Origin: Paracoccus seriniphilus
GTDB lineage: Bacteria; Pseudomonadota; Alphaproteobacteria; Rhodobacterales; Rhodobacteraceae
Direction: 5' to 3'
Assembly: GCF_028553745.1 (NCBI RefSeq)
Contig: NZ_CP067129.1
Span: 1,656,501 to 1,720,500 of the forward strand
Length of the DNA stretch: 64,000 nt
Below are positions 34,175 to 42,817 of the stretch, in pieces. The first letter of the stretch is position 1. Every line of letters starts with the position of its first letter. A model generated the notes under the pieces. The model had not been told where the DNA came from. It searched no databases and saw nothing but the letters and a program-made list of their open reading frames with translations. Position numbers and translations under genes: made by a program.

Positions 34175-35497
34175 TCAGACGCCCAGCCGGTCGCGCAGCG
34201 CATACCACCAGGATCCGATGACCGAATAGGGCACGCGGAATGTGCGCCCTCCGGGAAAGGGAATCCATGGCAGATTTGCAAAGACGTCGAAACGGCTGAC
34301 ATCCCCATCGATCGCCTCGGAGAGGATGCGCCCGAAGGTATGGGATCCGGTCACCCCATGTCCGGAATAGCCATGCGCGAAATAGGTATTCGACCCGATC
34401 CGGCCCATCTGCGGCACGCGAGAGAACGACAATGCGAAATTCCCCGACCATGCGTAATCGATGCGCCGACCCTCCAGCTGCGGGAAGACCTTGCGAAGGT
34501 TCTTCCACAGCTTGGCCTTGATGTCCCGGGGATCGGAACCGCCATAGACCGTGCCACCACCGAACAGCAGCCGGTGATCGGCAGACATCCGGTAGTAGTC
34601 CAGAATATAGCGCACATCCTCGACACAGGTATCCGCCGGCATCAACTCGCGCGCCAGCGCTTCGCCAAGGGGCTCGGTCGCCATGACCTGTGTCGAGACC
34701 GGCATGACACGCGGGGCCAGTTCGGGCACGACATGGCCCAGATAGGCATTCCCGCACAGCACCAGTGTCTTGCAGGTCACCTGCCCCTGGGCCGTGCGCA
34801 CGACGGGTCGCGCGGCGTCATGGACGACAGAGATGACCGGACTCATCTCGAAGATGGTTCCGCCACGGTTTTCAAAGGCCGCCGCCTCGCCCAGTGCCAG
34901 ATTGAGCGGGTGCATATGGCCACCGCTCACATCCAGCAGGCCGCCCGTATACAGATCAGAATTCGCGTGTTCCCGCATCTCGTCGCGATCCAGAATCCGC
35001 TGATTGCGCAGGCCATAGCTTTCCCAAAGCGCCTTGCGCTCTTCCAGATCGCGCAGATGCTTGTCTGTCAGCGCCGCAAAGACATTACCGTCCTTCAGAT
35101 CGCATTTGATGTCATAGGTTCTGACACGTTCGCGGATGATTTCGCCGCCTTCCTGAACCAGTCCGGCAACGAAACGGGCGGTGTCCTGCCCATAGCGGCG
35201 CCCGATGGTTTGCAGACTGGCGTTCAGACCATTGACGATCTGGCCACCATTGCGCCCCGAGGCACCCCAGCCGATGCGCGCCCCTTCGACAATGGTGACG
35301 CGATGGCCCTTTTCGGCCAGATGCAGCGCCGTCGACAGGCCGGAATAGCCCGCACCGACCACACAGATGTCGGTGTCGTGATCACCTTCAAGAGCCGGAC
35401 GCCGGGGTGAAGGATTTGCCGATGCCGCATAATAGCTGGTCGTATGTTCACCGGTCCCGGCATAGGGGTGGTGCCGGGATTGCGATTGGGCGTTCAT
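34175..35497 (-). CDS. puuB: FAD-dependent oxidoreductase, gamma-glutamylputrescine oxidase-like
   Basis: This 440-residue DAO-family flavoprotein has the FAD motif DICVVGAGYSGLSTALHLAEKG followed by IGWGASGRNGGQIVNGL, a signature of PuuB-type amine oxidases. FGGGTVYGGSDP and the C-terminal YAHGYSGHGVTGSHTFGRILSEAIDG follow. PuuB oxidises gamma-glutamylputrescine to the aldehyde with release of H2O2. The ATG at 35497 overlaps the stop of the glutamine-synthetase-like gene (TGATG), so the two are coupled, matching the puuA-puuB pairing. Related sarcosine or amine oxidases cannot be excluded. Confidence 0.85.
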   Translation of the reverse strand: MNAQSQSRHHPYAGTGEHTTSYYAASANPSPRRPALEGDHDTDICVVGAGYSGLSTALHLAEKGHRVTIVEGARIGWGASGRNGGQIVNGLNASLQTIGRRYGQDTARFVAGLVQEGGEIIRERVRTYDIKCDLKDGNVFAALTDKHLRDLEERKALWESYGLRNQRILDRDEMREHANSDLYTGGLLDVSGGHMHPLNLALGEAAAFENRGGTIFEMSPVISVVHDAARPVVRTAQGQVTCKTLVLCGNAYLGHVVPELAPRVMPVSTQVMATEPLGEALARELMPADTCVEDVRYILDYYRMSADHRLLFGGGTVYGGSDPRDIKAKLWKNLRKVFPQLEGRRIDYAWSGNFALSFSRVPQMGRIGSNTYFAHGYSGHGVTGSHTFGRILSEAIDGDVSRFDVFANLPWIPFPGGRTFRVPYSVIGSWWYALRDRLGV

Positions 35498-36846
35498 CAA
35501 ACCGCCTCCAGATAGCTGTGATATTCGAAATCGGTGACATGGCTGGTGAAGCGGCGCAGCTCTTGTTGTTTGCACTGCACGAACATGCGTTTCAGCCTTT
35601 TGCTGTAGATCTTCTCGACCCGCGGTCCGCGCGAGAAAGCCTCGATGGCCGAAGCCCAGTCTGGCGGCAACGTGTCCAGATCAAGCGAATAGGCATCGCC
35701 CTCAACCGGCTCCGGCGGCTGCCATTTTCCTTCAATCCCCAGCAACGCACCGCCAAGGATCGAGGTCAGAACCAGATAGGGATTGGCATCGGCCCCCGCG
35801 ACGCGATGTTCGATCCGGCGTGCCCTGGGCGAACCGCCGGGAACGCGAATGGCAACGGTGCGATTCTCATATCCCCAGGCGACAGCCGCAGGCGCATGCG
35901 CACCGGGCAACAGGCGGCGGAACGAGTTTTCATGCGGCGCAAAGACCAGGGTGTTTTCCTGCATGGTCTCGATCAGCCCGGCCACCGCGTGGCGCAGAAG
36001 ATCGGTGCCCCGTTCACCGCCATCGTCGAAGACGTTGCGACCTTCATCATCAACCAGCGAGAAATGCACATGCATCCCCGATCCGGCGCGATCCCCATAG
36101 GGTTTGGCCATGAATGTGGCGGCAAAACCGTGCTTGCGGGCGATGCCGCGCACCAGACGCTTGAACAACACCGCATCATCGGCAGCGCGCAACGGGTCGG
36201 CGACATGCAGCAGGTTGATCTCGAACTGCCCTGCCCCGTTTTCCGAAATGGCGGAATCCGCGGGAATATCCTGGGCACGGCAACCGTCATAGACATCATT
36301 CAGGAAGGCATCGAAATGCTGCAGTTCGTCCAGAGACAACGCCCCGTCGGAATCCAGCCGTTTCCCGGTGATCGGCGAACAGGGCGGCTGCGGCGCGGCC
36401 TTGCTGGGATCGACAACATAGAATTCCATTTCCGTGGCGACCACGGGCGTCAGTCCGATCGCCTTGAAACGGTCCGAAACCGCCGCCAGCGCGCGTCGCG
36501 GGTCGCCGGTGAATGGCGTGCCATCCTCTTGCCGCATCCACAGTTGCGCGAACATCGCCGGGCGCGTCGTCCAGCCCACGGGACTGGGTGCGCGGCCGGT
36601 GAAATCGCACAGCCCGTCCGCATCCCCGGTATCAAAGACCAGTTCATTGCCGACGATATCCTCGCCCCAGATATCCATACCCAGCAGGGACAGAGGCATC
36701 CGCAATTCGCCATTCAGTATCTTGTCCAGTTGATCAATGGGAACGCGCTTGCCACGCATCACCCCGTTCAGATCACAGATACAAGCAAAGATGGTCTGAA
36801 TTTCCGGCCAGTCCTTCAGCCATGCGGCCGCTTCCTCGACGTCCAT
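35497..36846 (-). CDS. puuA: glutamine synthetase family protein, gamma-glutamylputrescine synthetase-like
   Basis: This 449-residue member of the GlnA family carries CDLNGVMRGKRVPI in its beta-grasp domain, and the catalytic EMEFYVVDP, GAGQFEINL, GSGMHVHFSL and NRTVAIRVPG motifs. The N-terminal RGKR signature and coupling to a PuuB-like oxidase point to PuuA, which ligates glutamate to putrescine using ATP. ATG 36846 is chosen over a TTG at 36906 because that TTG lies in the apparent -35 box TTGACT. A divergent GntR-type regulator probably controls it. Confidence 0.85.
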   Translation of the reverse strand: MDVEEAAAWLKDWPEIQTIFACICDLNGVMRGKRVPIDQLDKILNGELRMPLSLLGMDIWGEDIVGNELVFDTGDADGLCDFTGRAPSPVGWTTRPAMFAQLWMRQEDGTPFTGDPRRALAAVSDRFKAIGLTPVVATEMEFYVVDPSKAAPQPPCSPITGKRLDSDGALSLDELQHFDAFLNDVYDGCRAQDIPADSAISENGAGQFEINLLHVADPLRAADDAVLFKRLVRGIARKHGFAATFMAKPYGDRAGSGMHVHFSLVDDEGRNVFDDGGERGTDLLRHAVAGLIETMQENTLVFAPHENSFRRLLPGAHAPAAVAWGYENRTVAIRVPGGSPRARRIEHRVAGADANPYLVLTSILGGALLGIEGKWQPPEPVEGDAYSLDLDTLPPDWASAIEAFSRGPRVEKIYSKRLKRMFVQCKQQELRRFTSHVTDFEYHSYLEAV

Positions 36847-36854
36847 CGGAACAC

Positions 36855-36906
36855 CCAAAATGTGATATAATTTCTTTATATGTGATAGTTTTTTACCTTG
36901 AGTCAA
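36855..36906 (-). promoter_or_regulatory. puuA promoter with repeated TGTGATA operator elements
   Basis: On the minus strand TTGACT (36901-36906) is followed after 17-18 bp by ACATATA, a good sigma-70 promoter. Over the presumed start lie two direct TGTGATA copies exactly 20 bp apart (36861 and 36881), and between them ATATAA and TTATAT form an inverted repeat. Binding by the divergent GntR protein is likely but inferred. Confidence 0.6.
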
Positions 36907-36964
36907 GCGTGCTCTCGGGCCATTCTGGGCGACATTCCCTCATGCAGACGAAACAGTGCCCGAA

Positions 36965-37678
36965 ATGTCCCAACGGCCCATCCCTTCCCTGCCCGACCAC
37001 GACGCCGTGACGACCCAGGAATATGCCTATCAGCACCTGCGCAATGCCATCATGGTCGGTGCCTTTCGCCCCGGCACGGCACTGACCTTTCGTGGCCTTG
37101 CCCAGCAACTGGACCTCAGTCCGACACCGATCCGCGAGGCCGTGCGGCGCCTGTCTTCGGAAAATGCCATCGAGGTGCTGGGCAACCGCCGCCTGCGGGT
37201 TCCGCATATGACCGCGGGACGGCTGGAGGATCTGGTCGAACTGCGCATCACCCTGGAACGTCACGCGGTGACACGCGCATTTCCCTATCTCTCCGATGTC
37301 GCCATCGCAGAGATGCGGGCGCTGGACGACCGGATGGATGAAGCCATCAGCTGTCACGATCTTGATGCCCTGACCCGGCTGAACCACGGCTTTCACCGTT
37401 TACTCTATCGCCTGAACCCCGATCACGCCAGCATGCCCCTGATCGAAAGCATCTGGTTGCAGCTTGGCCCCTTTCAGCGTCAGGTCGTCGAACAGATCGA
37501 GGCCATCAACAAGATCGACCACCACAAGGCGATGTTGAAGGCACTGCAACAACGTGACCGGCCAGGCCTGTGCCGAGCTCTGGAAAGCGACATCCGGGAT
37601 GGAGTCCTGCGTCTGGGTCGGCAGATACTGGAAAAGGAAGGCCCCCTTCCGGGCGGAATTCAGACGCGGCAAACATGA
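36965..37678 (+). CDS. GntR-family (FCD-type) transcriptional regulator
   Basis: This is a 237-residue regulator: a winged helix (TTQEYAYQHLRNAIMVGAFRPGTALTFRGLAQQLDLSPTPIREAVRRL) followed by an all-helical FCD ligand domain with LRITLERHAVTRAF, LNHGFHRLLYRL and DHHKAMLKALQQRD. The FCD domain usually binds a small carboxylate with a metal. It is divergent from puuA-puuB and probably controls them and itself. The start is uncertain: ATG 36965 is preferred over GTG 36956; neither has a clear ribosome-binding site. Confidence 0.9.
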   Translation: MSQRPIPSLPDHDAVTTQEYAYQHLRNAIMVGAFRPGTALTFRGLAQQLDLSPTPIREAVRRLSSENAIEVLGNRRLRVPHMTAGRLEDLVELRITLERHAVTRAFPYLSDVAIAEMRALDDRMDEAISCHDLDALTRLNHGFHRLLYRLNPDHASMPLIESIWLQLGPFQRQVVEQIEAINKIDHHKAMLKALQQRDRPGLCRALESDIRDGVLRLGRQILEKEGPLPGGIQTRQT

Positions 37679-37719
37679 AGCCTATTGCCTGCGCCATCGC
37701 TTGCGCCCATCCTGACCGG

Positions 37720-38124
37720 ATGATGAAACGCCAGATCCTCGCCACCCTGCTGATCCTGTCCACGACCCTGCCGGTGCTGGGTCAGGACATGCCGGATGAC
37801 CGCAACGACCCGATCGGACGCGCGCTGGAGGGGTTCATGCGGAATTTCATCGAGGACATCAGCCCCGACCTGAACCGTCTGGGTGAAGACATGTCGGGGG
37901 GGCTGTCACGCATGGCGCCGGTGCTGGAAGATCTGTCGGTCCTGGTGGATGATCTGGAAAACTACCAAATGCCCCAGCGGCTGGAAAATGGCGACATCAT
38001 CATCCGTCGCCGCCCTGGCGCGCCACCGCCGCCGCCCTTGGGGGACAGCCTGCAGGACATGGTGCCACCCGAAGCCCCCCCGACGGTCCCGATCAACCCT
38101 GACGCGCCGGAAATAGCACTCTAA
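37720..38124 (+). CDS. small exported Pro-rich protein of unknown function
   Basis: The 134-residue protein has a signal peptide (MMKRQILATLLILSTTLPVLGQ), a helical acidic middle (FMRNFIEDISPDLNRLGEDM) and a Pro-rich C-terminus (RRPGAPPPPPLGDSL). It is likely periplasmic. An in-frame ATG at 37675 overlaps the GntR stop, but ATG 37720 gives the cleaner signal peptide. Its stop overlaps the stop of the convergent exonuclease gene by four bases. Similar small proteins occur in Rhodobacterales as hypotheticals; no function can be given. Confidence 0.75.
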   Translation: MMKRQILATLLILSTTLPVLGQDMPDDRNDPIGRALEGFMRNFIEDISPDLNRLGEDMSGGLSRMAPVLEDLSVLVDDLENYQMPQRLENGDIIIRRRPGAPPPPPLGDSLQDMVPPEAPPTVPINPDAPEIAL

Positions 38125-40067
38125 CCCGATTTTGGCGCGGCCTGATTGGCATCGGCAATCAGGTTGCGAAACTGCCGGGCGCGCTGAATGACATCTTCGA
38201 AGGTTTCGATCCCCTTGGCCTCCAGCGCGGGAACAAGGCGAAGGAATATCTCGGCAGTGGCAATGGTGTCACCCATGGCGCTGTGGCGGGCCTCGGGCGG
38301 GATTTCGATGCTCAGCCGTTCGGCCAGCGCATCAAGGCTGTGATCGGCGGATTGCCCCCAAACCATTGCCGACAGCAGCACCGTATCCAGAACCGGGTTT
38401 TCGAAATGCACGCCGGTCTCATCCCTGATCGCATGCAGCAGCCCCATGTCAAAGGGCGCATTATGGGCGATCAGCACCGCTTCGGCCGTGAAATGGTGAA
38501 AGGCGGTCACGGCGGCGCAGACATCGGGTGCCTCCGCCACCATCTCGTTGGTGATATGATGAATCGCAGTCGCGCCGGGTGGAATCTCGCGCCCCGGATT
38601 GACCAGCGTGTCAAAGCTTTCCCCGGTCAGGCGTCCTCCGGCGATGCGCAGCCCGGCGATCTGAACGATGCGATCGGTGACATCCAGACCGGTGGTTTCG
38701 GTATCGAAGACGACACAGGTCAGATCAGACAGACGCGAGGCAGCGACAGCGCGTTTCCCCAGCGCGAAATCATAGGTCAGCCCAGCCGGCAGATGCCCGT
38801 CCTCGGCCAGCAACAAGGGCAGGACCAGTCGGGCCTGTTCCCCGGAAACGGCCTCGGACCAGATGCCGGTGCCATGCATGGCCAGGATATCAGCGCCACT
38901 CAGATCAGGCTGGGCGCAATCGGGGGCATAGGACAGCCATTCGTCCAGGCACGCCATGGGCACCGGATTTCCCGACCAGACAAGGCAAAGATGCGGTTCA
39001 GCCGGATCTTCCAGCAGGATGTCGAATGCCGGGGTCAGCCCTTCGTCGCGCAGTGATTTGTCCAGATGCCGCAACAGCGCATTCATCTCTCCCGCATCGG
39101 CCAGAACAACCAAATTCGGCAAGGCGGCATCGCTGGACAGCCCGGCGGCCAGTTCGACAAGACGTGCCCGTCCTGTCGGCCCTTTTCCCGACAGCAACTC
39201 GGACAGCGCCTTGGTTTCCCGGGCCAGGCCCCGGCCCTCATGCTGGATGGCTCGGGCCAGTTCAGGCGGCATCGGCCCCTCCAGCGCGTCCAGCATCGGC
39301 ACCAGTGTCGCGGCATGACGGCGCAGCGCCTCCAGCCTGTCGCGGGGCACGGCGGCGGCGGATGTGCGGTCGCGCAGGATCAGCAGAATGCCGTCATCGA
39401 CGCGGCGCATGCGCGCATTCATGCGTTCGCCATCGGCGGTCAGACAGACCAGATCGGTCGCATCTACCCCTGCAGCCAAGCGCGCCGAGGCCGCCTCGAT
39501 CGCCCCCGAGGAAATGTAGCGATCCAGCCGCCGGTCAAGAGCAATGCCGCGCAGCAGCCGCGCGGCAGCAGAGTTGTAGAACATGATCCGCCCATGGGCA
39601 TCGGCCATGACGGCTCCGGCGCCGAAATCGGCCAGAATGTTCTCCAGCGTTTCCTTTTCATGGGCCAGTTCGCTGGCATGTTCCTCGACCGCGCGGGACA
39701 GGGCCTCGGCGGCACGTGCGCGGGCCTGGGCGGCCTCGCGTACGGCGGGTCCAAGATCGGCAAGATAGCGGGTGTCGGGTTCCTCGGGGGCCTGCCCGGT
39801 GCGCAAGCCGCCCGCCAGTGCCTCGATCGGGCGGGCAAGATAGCGGTCAAACAGCATCCAGATGCCGGCCGTTGCGCCCAGACAGCCCAGACCGGCAATC
39901 AGCGCGGCCAAGGCCAGCGCATCCACAATGGCTGTCGCGGCCACGCCCGATAAGGACATCCGCCAGCCCGCGATCACCAAAGCCGCCAGGATTGCCGCCA
40001 GAACCGCGCCCGCCAGGGCCGCGAAAAGCAGCAATATCCGCAGTCGCAATGGCCGGTCGCTGATCAT
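38121..40067 (-). CDS. membrane sensor-like module fused to a DnaQ-type 3'-5' exonuclease
   Basis: This 648-residue fusion has two transmembrane segments (about 8-34 and 45-72) with a HAMP-like region (FDRYLARPIEALAGGL), a coiled coil, and a PAS-like domain (ILADFGAGAVMADAHGRIMFYNSAAARLL). A helical region follows where a histidine kinase would have its DHp and ATPase; no H-box or N/G boxes are seen. The end is a DEDDh exonuclease domain (CVVFDTETTGLD; HNAPFDMGLL; HSAMGDTIATAEIF). Its start overlaps the stop of the response regulator by four bases. It belongs to the acetate locus; comparable nucleases neighbour actP-type genes in Pseudomonas. The substrate and signal are unknown. Confidence 0.85.
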   Translation of the reverse strand: MISDRPLRLRILLLFAALAGAVLAAILAALVIAGWRMSLSGVAATAIVDALALAALIAGLGCLGATAGIWMLFDRYLARPIEALAGGLRTGQAPEEPDTRYLADLGPAVREAAQARARAAEALSRAVEEHASELAHEKETLENILADFGAGAVMADAHGRIMFYNSAAARLLRGIALDRRLDRYISSGAIEAASARLAAGVDATDLVCLTADGERMNARMRRVDDGILLILRDRTSAAAVPRDRLEALRRHAATLVPMLDALEGPMPPELARAIQHEGRGLARETKALSELLSGKGPTGRARLVELAAGLSSDAALPNLVVLADAGEMNALLRHLDKSLRDEGLTPAFDILLEDPAEPHLCLVWSGNPVPMACLDEWLSYAPDCAQPDLSGADILAMHGTGIWSEAVSGEQARLVLPLLLAEDGHLPAGLTYDFALGKRAVAASRLSDLTCVVFDTETTGLDVTDRIVQIAGLRIAGGRLTGESFDTLVNPGREIPPGATAIHHITNEMVAEAPDVCAAVTAFHHFTAEAVLIAHNAPFDMGLLHAIRDETGVHFENPVLDTVLLSAMVWGQSADHSLDALAERLSIEIPPEARHSAMGDTIATAEIFLRLVPALEAKGIETFEDVIQRARQFRNLIADANQAAPKSG

Positions 40068-40432
40068 CTTCCGTCCAGTAATCTTGCCATTTCAGAACGC
40101 AGTTCGGACAGTTCAAAGGGTTTGGCAATGAAGCCGTCCGCCCCCAGCGCCAGCCCCTTGCGCCGTTCCACCACGGACCCCCGCGCGGTCATCATCAGGA
40201 CCAGCACATTCTTCAGCGCCGGATCGGCGCGCAGATCCTGCACGATCTGATAGCCGGAAACATCGGGCAGCATGACATCCAGCAACACAAGATCGGGTCG
40301 CGTTTCCCGTATCTTCTCGACGGCCCCCGCCCCGGTCGCCAGACGTTCATGCTGATGGCCGTCGCGCGTCAGCAGGAAATCCAGCGCGACGGCAATGTTG
40401 TCTTCATCCTCGACGACCAGAATTGCTGCCAT
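40064..40432 (-). CDS. single-domain response regulator
   Basis: A 122-residue stand-alone receiver domain with the acidic pocket EDED (8-11), phosphoacceptor Asp52 in LLDVMLP, Thr/Ser in MMTA and the conserved Lys in IAKPF. There is no output domain. It overlaps the genes on both sides by one to four bases, so it is translated with the small membrane protein and the sensor-exonuclease. The cognate kinase is not obvious, because the adjacent sensor protein lacks recognisable kinase motifs. Confidence 0.93.
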   Translation of the reverse strand: MAAILVVEDEDNIAVALDFLLTRDGHQHERLATGAGAVEKIRETRPDLVLLDVMLPDVSGYQIVQDLRADPALKNVLVLMMTARGSVVERRKGLALGADGFIAKPFELSELRSEMARLLDGR

Positions 40433-40932
40433 CAGCCCCTTGCCCCACTACAGACCCGAAGAAAGGCCGGATCACTTTCATCCGCCGTCGTCCAGTCAGC
40501 CCCCGCGCGACGGATCCGGCTGCCTTGGCAATCGAAATCCTGCGGCACGATCAGGGTTTGACCGCGGCGTTCGAACAGCATGATCTGCCCGTGCCGGACC
40601 CCATCGCTGTCATCCTGTATCGTGGCGGGATCAAAGGCGGCAAAGCGCACCGCCACCGGGAACACATAGGTCCATGGGGCCCATGCCTGTTTCTTGTGGC
40701 CGACCAGCAGGATTTCAGACCCGGCAGGCAGGCGATCAACCGCGCGCCCATACCAGGAGTAATCGCTCCAGATCGAATAGCTGACCATGGCAAGCCCGAT
40801 ACCCGCCGGCAGCAGCCAGCGCGGAATTTCGATCCCGGCCTTGCGCAAAGCGTGGAAGCTGGCAAACAGCACCGCCGCCGCGCCGATTCCGACAGCCACA
40901 ACCCCTAGGACCTCGACACCAACTCCGGTCAT
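40432..40932 (-). CDS. small membrane protein of the acetate locus, unknown function
   Basis: The 166-residue protein has two hydrophobic helices (about 5-25 and 40-55), then a soluble part with SDYSWYGRAVDRLPAGSEILLVGHKKQAWAPWTYVFP and a Cys-containing tail. It overlaps the cNMP/CBS protein gene upstream (ATGA) and the response regulator downstream, so it belongs firmly to this operon. I do not recognise the family. Confidence 0.8.
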   Translation of the reverse strand: MTGVGVEVLGVVAVGIGAAAVLFASFHALRKAGIEIPRWLLPAGIGLAMVSYSIWSDYSWYGRAVDRLPAGSEILLVGHKKQAWAPWTYVFPVAVRFAAFDPATIQDDSDGVRHGQIMLFERRGQTLIVPQDFDCQGSRIRRAGADWTTADESDPAFLRVCSGARG

Positions 40933-42740
40933 CCCAACATTCCCTTCCCGTGGCCCATGGCCGATTGCATGCTGCGCACCACCACGAAGGCATCGCGCAG
41001 ATGGCTGCGTTCAAGATCGGGCAGATCCGAGGGGGACAGATAATTGTCCGGCTGTCGTCCTGCCCTGATCAGATGGGCCTGATTCTCAAGCCGCATCGTC
41101 TGAATAAGATCATAGGCGGCAATCAGATCGCGCGCGCCGCTGCCCGAGATGACGCCCCTGGCTTCAGCATCCACCATCCGCGCGCGCGTGTTGACCGAGG
41201 TCAGCCGGCCCTGCAGCGCATAGACACGCGCCAGATCCGTAACCGGCACCACGCCATTGTGCTTCATGTCGATATGATGCTTGTGATCGCCGGATCGGAT
41301 CGTCGCGAAACCGCCGATCAGACCCAGCGGCGGCCGGTGCTTCAGCGAGTTGGACACCATATGGGCCACGAAGATCGAATTCTTCGAGGCCATTTGCAGC
41401 GTATCCTGTTGCAGATCGGCAAGCAGCGCGGCATCGCCGGCAATGGCACGCAGATCGAACATGACGCTGGCCAGCATCTGCGCCTCAGGGCTGGGATTTG
41501 CGATCCAGTCGCGGAAATAGCCCTGCCAGACCTCGCGCGGCTGACACCAGCGCGGATTGGTCGCCATCATGTCGCCGGGACAATAGATATAGCCGCAGGC
41601 ATGCAGCCCATCGCTGACAAAGCGGGCCAGCGCCTTGAAATAGGGATCGGCGGGATCGCTTCCCTGTTCAAGGATCAGGCAATTGTCCTGATCGCTGACG
41701 CCGGTCTGCTCTTGCCGCCCCTGCGAACCACAGGCAGCCCAAAGCCAGCCTGTGGGCGCCACACCAAGTTTTTCTTGCGCCATGTCCAGAAGGCGGCGCG
41801 TCACGGCATCGGCGATGTCGGTGATCATCCGGGTGATCACCTCATGCCTCTGATGCGCCTGCACCAGTCGGTCCAGCAGATCGGGAATGCCGCCGGTCAC
41901 ACGGGCCAGATCGGCGACCGTCCCGGCCTGCAGCGCGTCACGGATCAATCCGGCAGAGCTGATGGCCTGAACACGCGTCAGATCGGTCTGGCTGATCATG
42001 CCGATGAAGCGTCCATCCTCGACCACGGGCAGATGTCCGATATGCCGTTTCGACATGATGTTCAGAACATCATGGCCCAGGGCCGTGGGTGGCAAGGTCA
42101 CCGGATCCGCAGTCATCACCGAGCTGACCGGATCGCGCGTATCGCGCCCCTCGGCCACGACCCGGTTGGACATGTCGCGAATGGTCAGCACGCCGATCAG
42201 CCGTTCCCCTTCGGTCACGCCGATGCTGCTGACCCGGGCATCGCGCATCATCCGCGCGGCTTCATTGATCGGTGTCTCGGCGGAACAGGACAGCGGACCG
42301 CCCTCTCCCAGCAGTTCCTCGACCTTCAGCAGGGCGATATCCGCGCCGCGATCCACGGCATTCCGTCCCCGCGCGAAAAAGCGGGCAACGCTGCGATAGC
42401 TTTCGATCAGCCGCAGGACCTCGTCCCGGGGCAGCATCAGGATTGTCGAATCCTCGGCGGCGCTGGCGGTGGTCATGGCCGTGCCACCCTGCAACAGGCC
42501 CCGTTCGCCAAAGGAATTGCGTTGCTGCAATTCCGACACCGGATCGCCATTGCAATCGCTGACACGCACCCGCCCCGAACGGATCAGATAGAGTCCGGCA
42601 AGCTTCTCGCCGAAACGGTAGATCGTTGCCCCGGCGGGGTAATCCCTGCAGCAGAAGGAACCGGCCAGTCGGACCAGCTCGTTGCGCGGCAGGCTGTCAT
42701 AGGGATGGACGGTGGCGATGAAATCGGTCGTATCAGACAT
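40929..42740 (-). CDS. cNMP-binding/CBS-domain/DUF294 putative nucleotidyltransferase
   Basis: A 603-residue signalling protein with, in order, a cyclic-nucleotide-binding-like domain (RFGEKLAGLYLIRSGRVRV), two CBS domains (ARVSSIGVTEGERLIGVLTIRDM; RHIGHLPVVEDGRFIGMISQTDL), a GlnD-like nucleotidyltransferase domain (GSQGRQEQTGVSDQDNCLIL, with the paired Asp) and a DUF294 C-terminal helical domain. Such proteins accompany acetate symporters and may modify a partner by nucleotidylation. GGGGGAG precedes ATG 42740. It lies 77 bp downstream of the symporter gene, on the same strand. Confidence 0.9.
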   Translation of the reverse strand: MSDTTDFIATVHPYDSLPRNELVRLAGSFCCRDYPAGATIYRFGEKLAGLYLIRSGRVRVSDCNGDPVSELQQRNSFGERGLLQGGTAMTTASAAEDSTILMLPRDEVLRLIESYRSVARFFARGRNAVDRGADIALLKVEELLGEGGPLSCSAETPINEAARMMRDARVSSIGVTEGERLIGVLTIRDMSNRVVAEGRDTRDPVSSVMTADPVTLPPTALGHDVLNIMSKRHIGHLPVVEDGRFIGMISQTDLTRVQAISSAGLIRDALQAGTVADLARVTGGIPDLLDRLVQAHQRHEVITRMITDIADAVTRRLLDMAQEKLGVAPTGWLWAACGSQGRQEQTGVSDQDNCLILEQGSDPADPYFKALARFVSDGLHACGYIYCPGDMMATNPRWCQPREVWQGYFRDWIANPSPEAQMLASVMFDLRAIAGDAALLADLQQDTLQMASKNSIFVAHMVSNSLKHRPPLGLIGGFATIRSGDHKHHIDMKHNGVVPVTDLARVYALQGRLTSVNTRARMVDAEARGVISGSGARDLIAAYDLIQTMRLENQAHLIRAGRQPDNYLSPSDLPDLERSHLRDAFVVVRSMQSAMGHGKGMLG

Positions 42741-42817
42741 TTCCGGCACTCCCCCCAAAATTCAGCAATTCCAGATGTGGATGGCCGCGCCCCGTTGCGG
42801 GGGCGCGGCCTGTCTTG

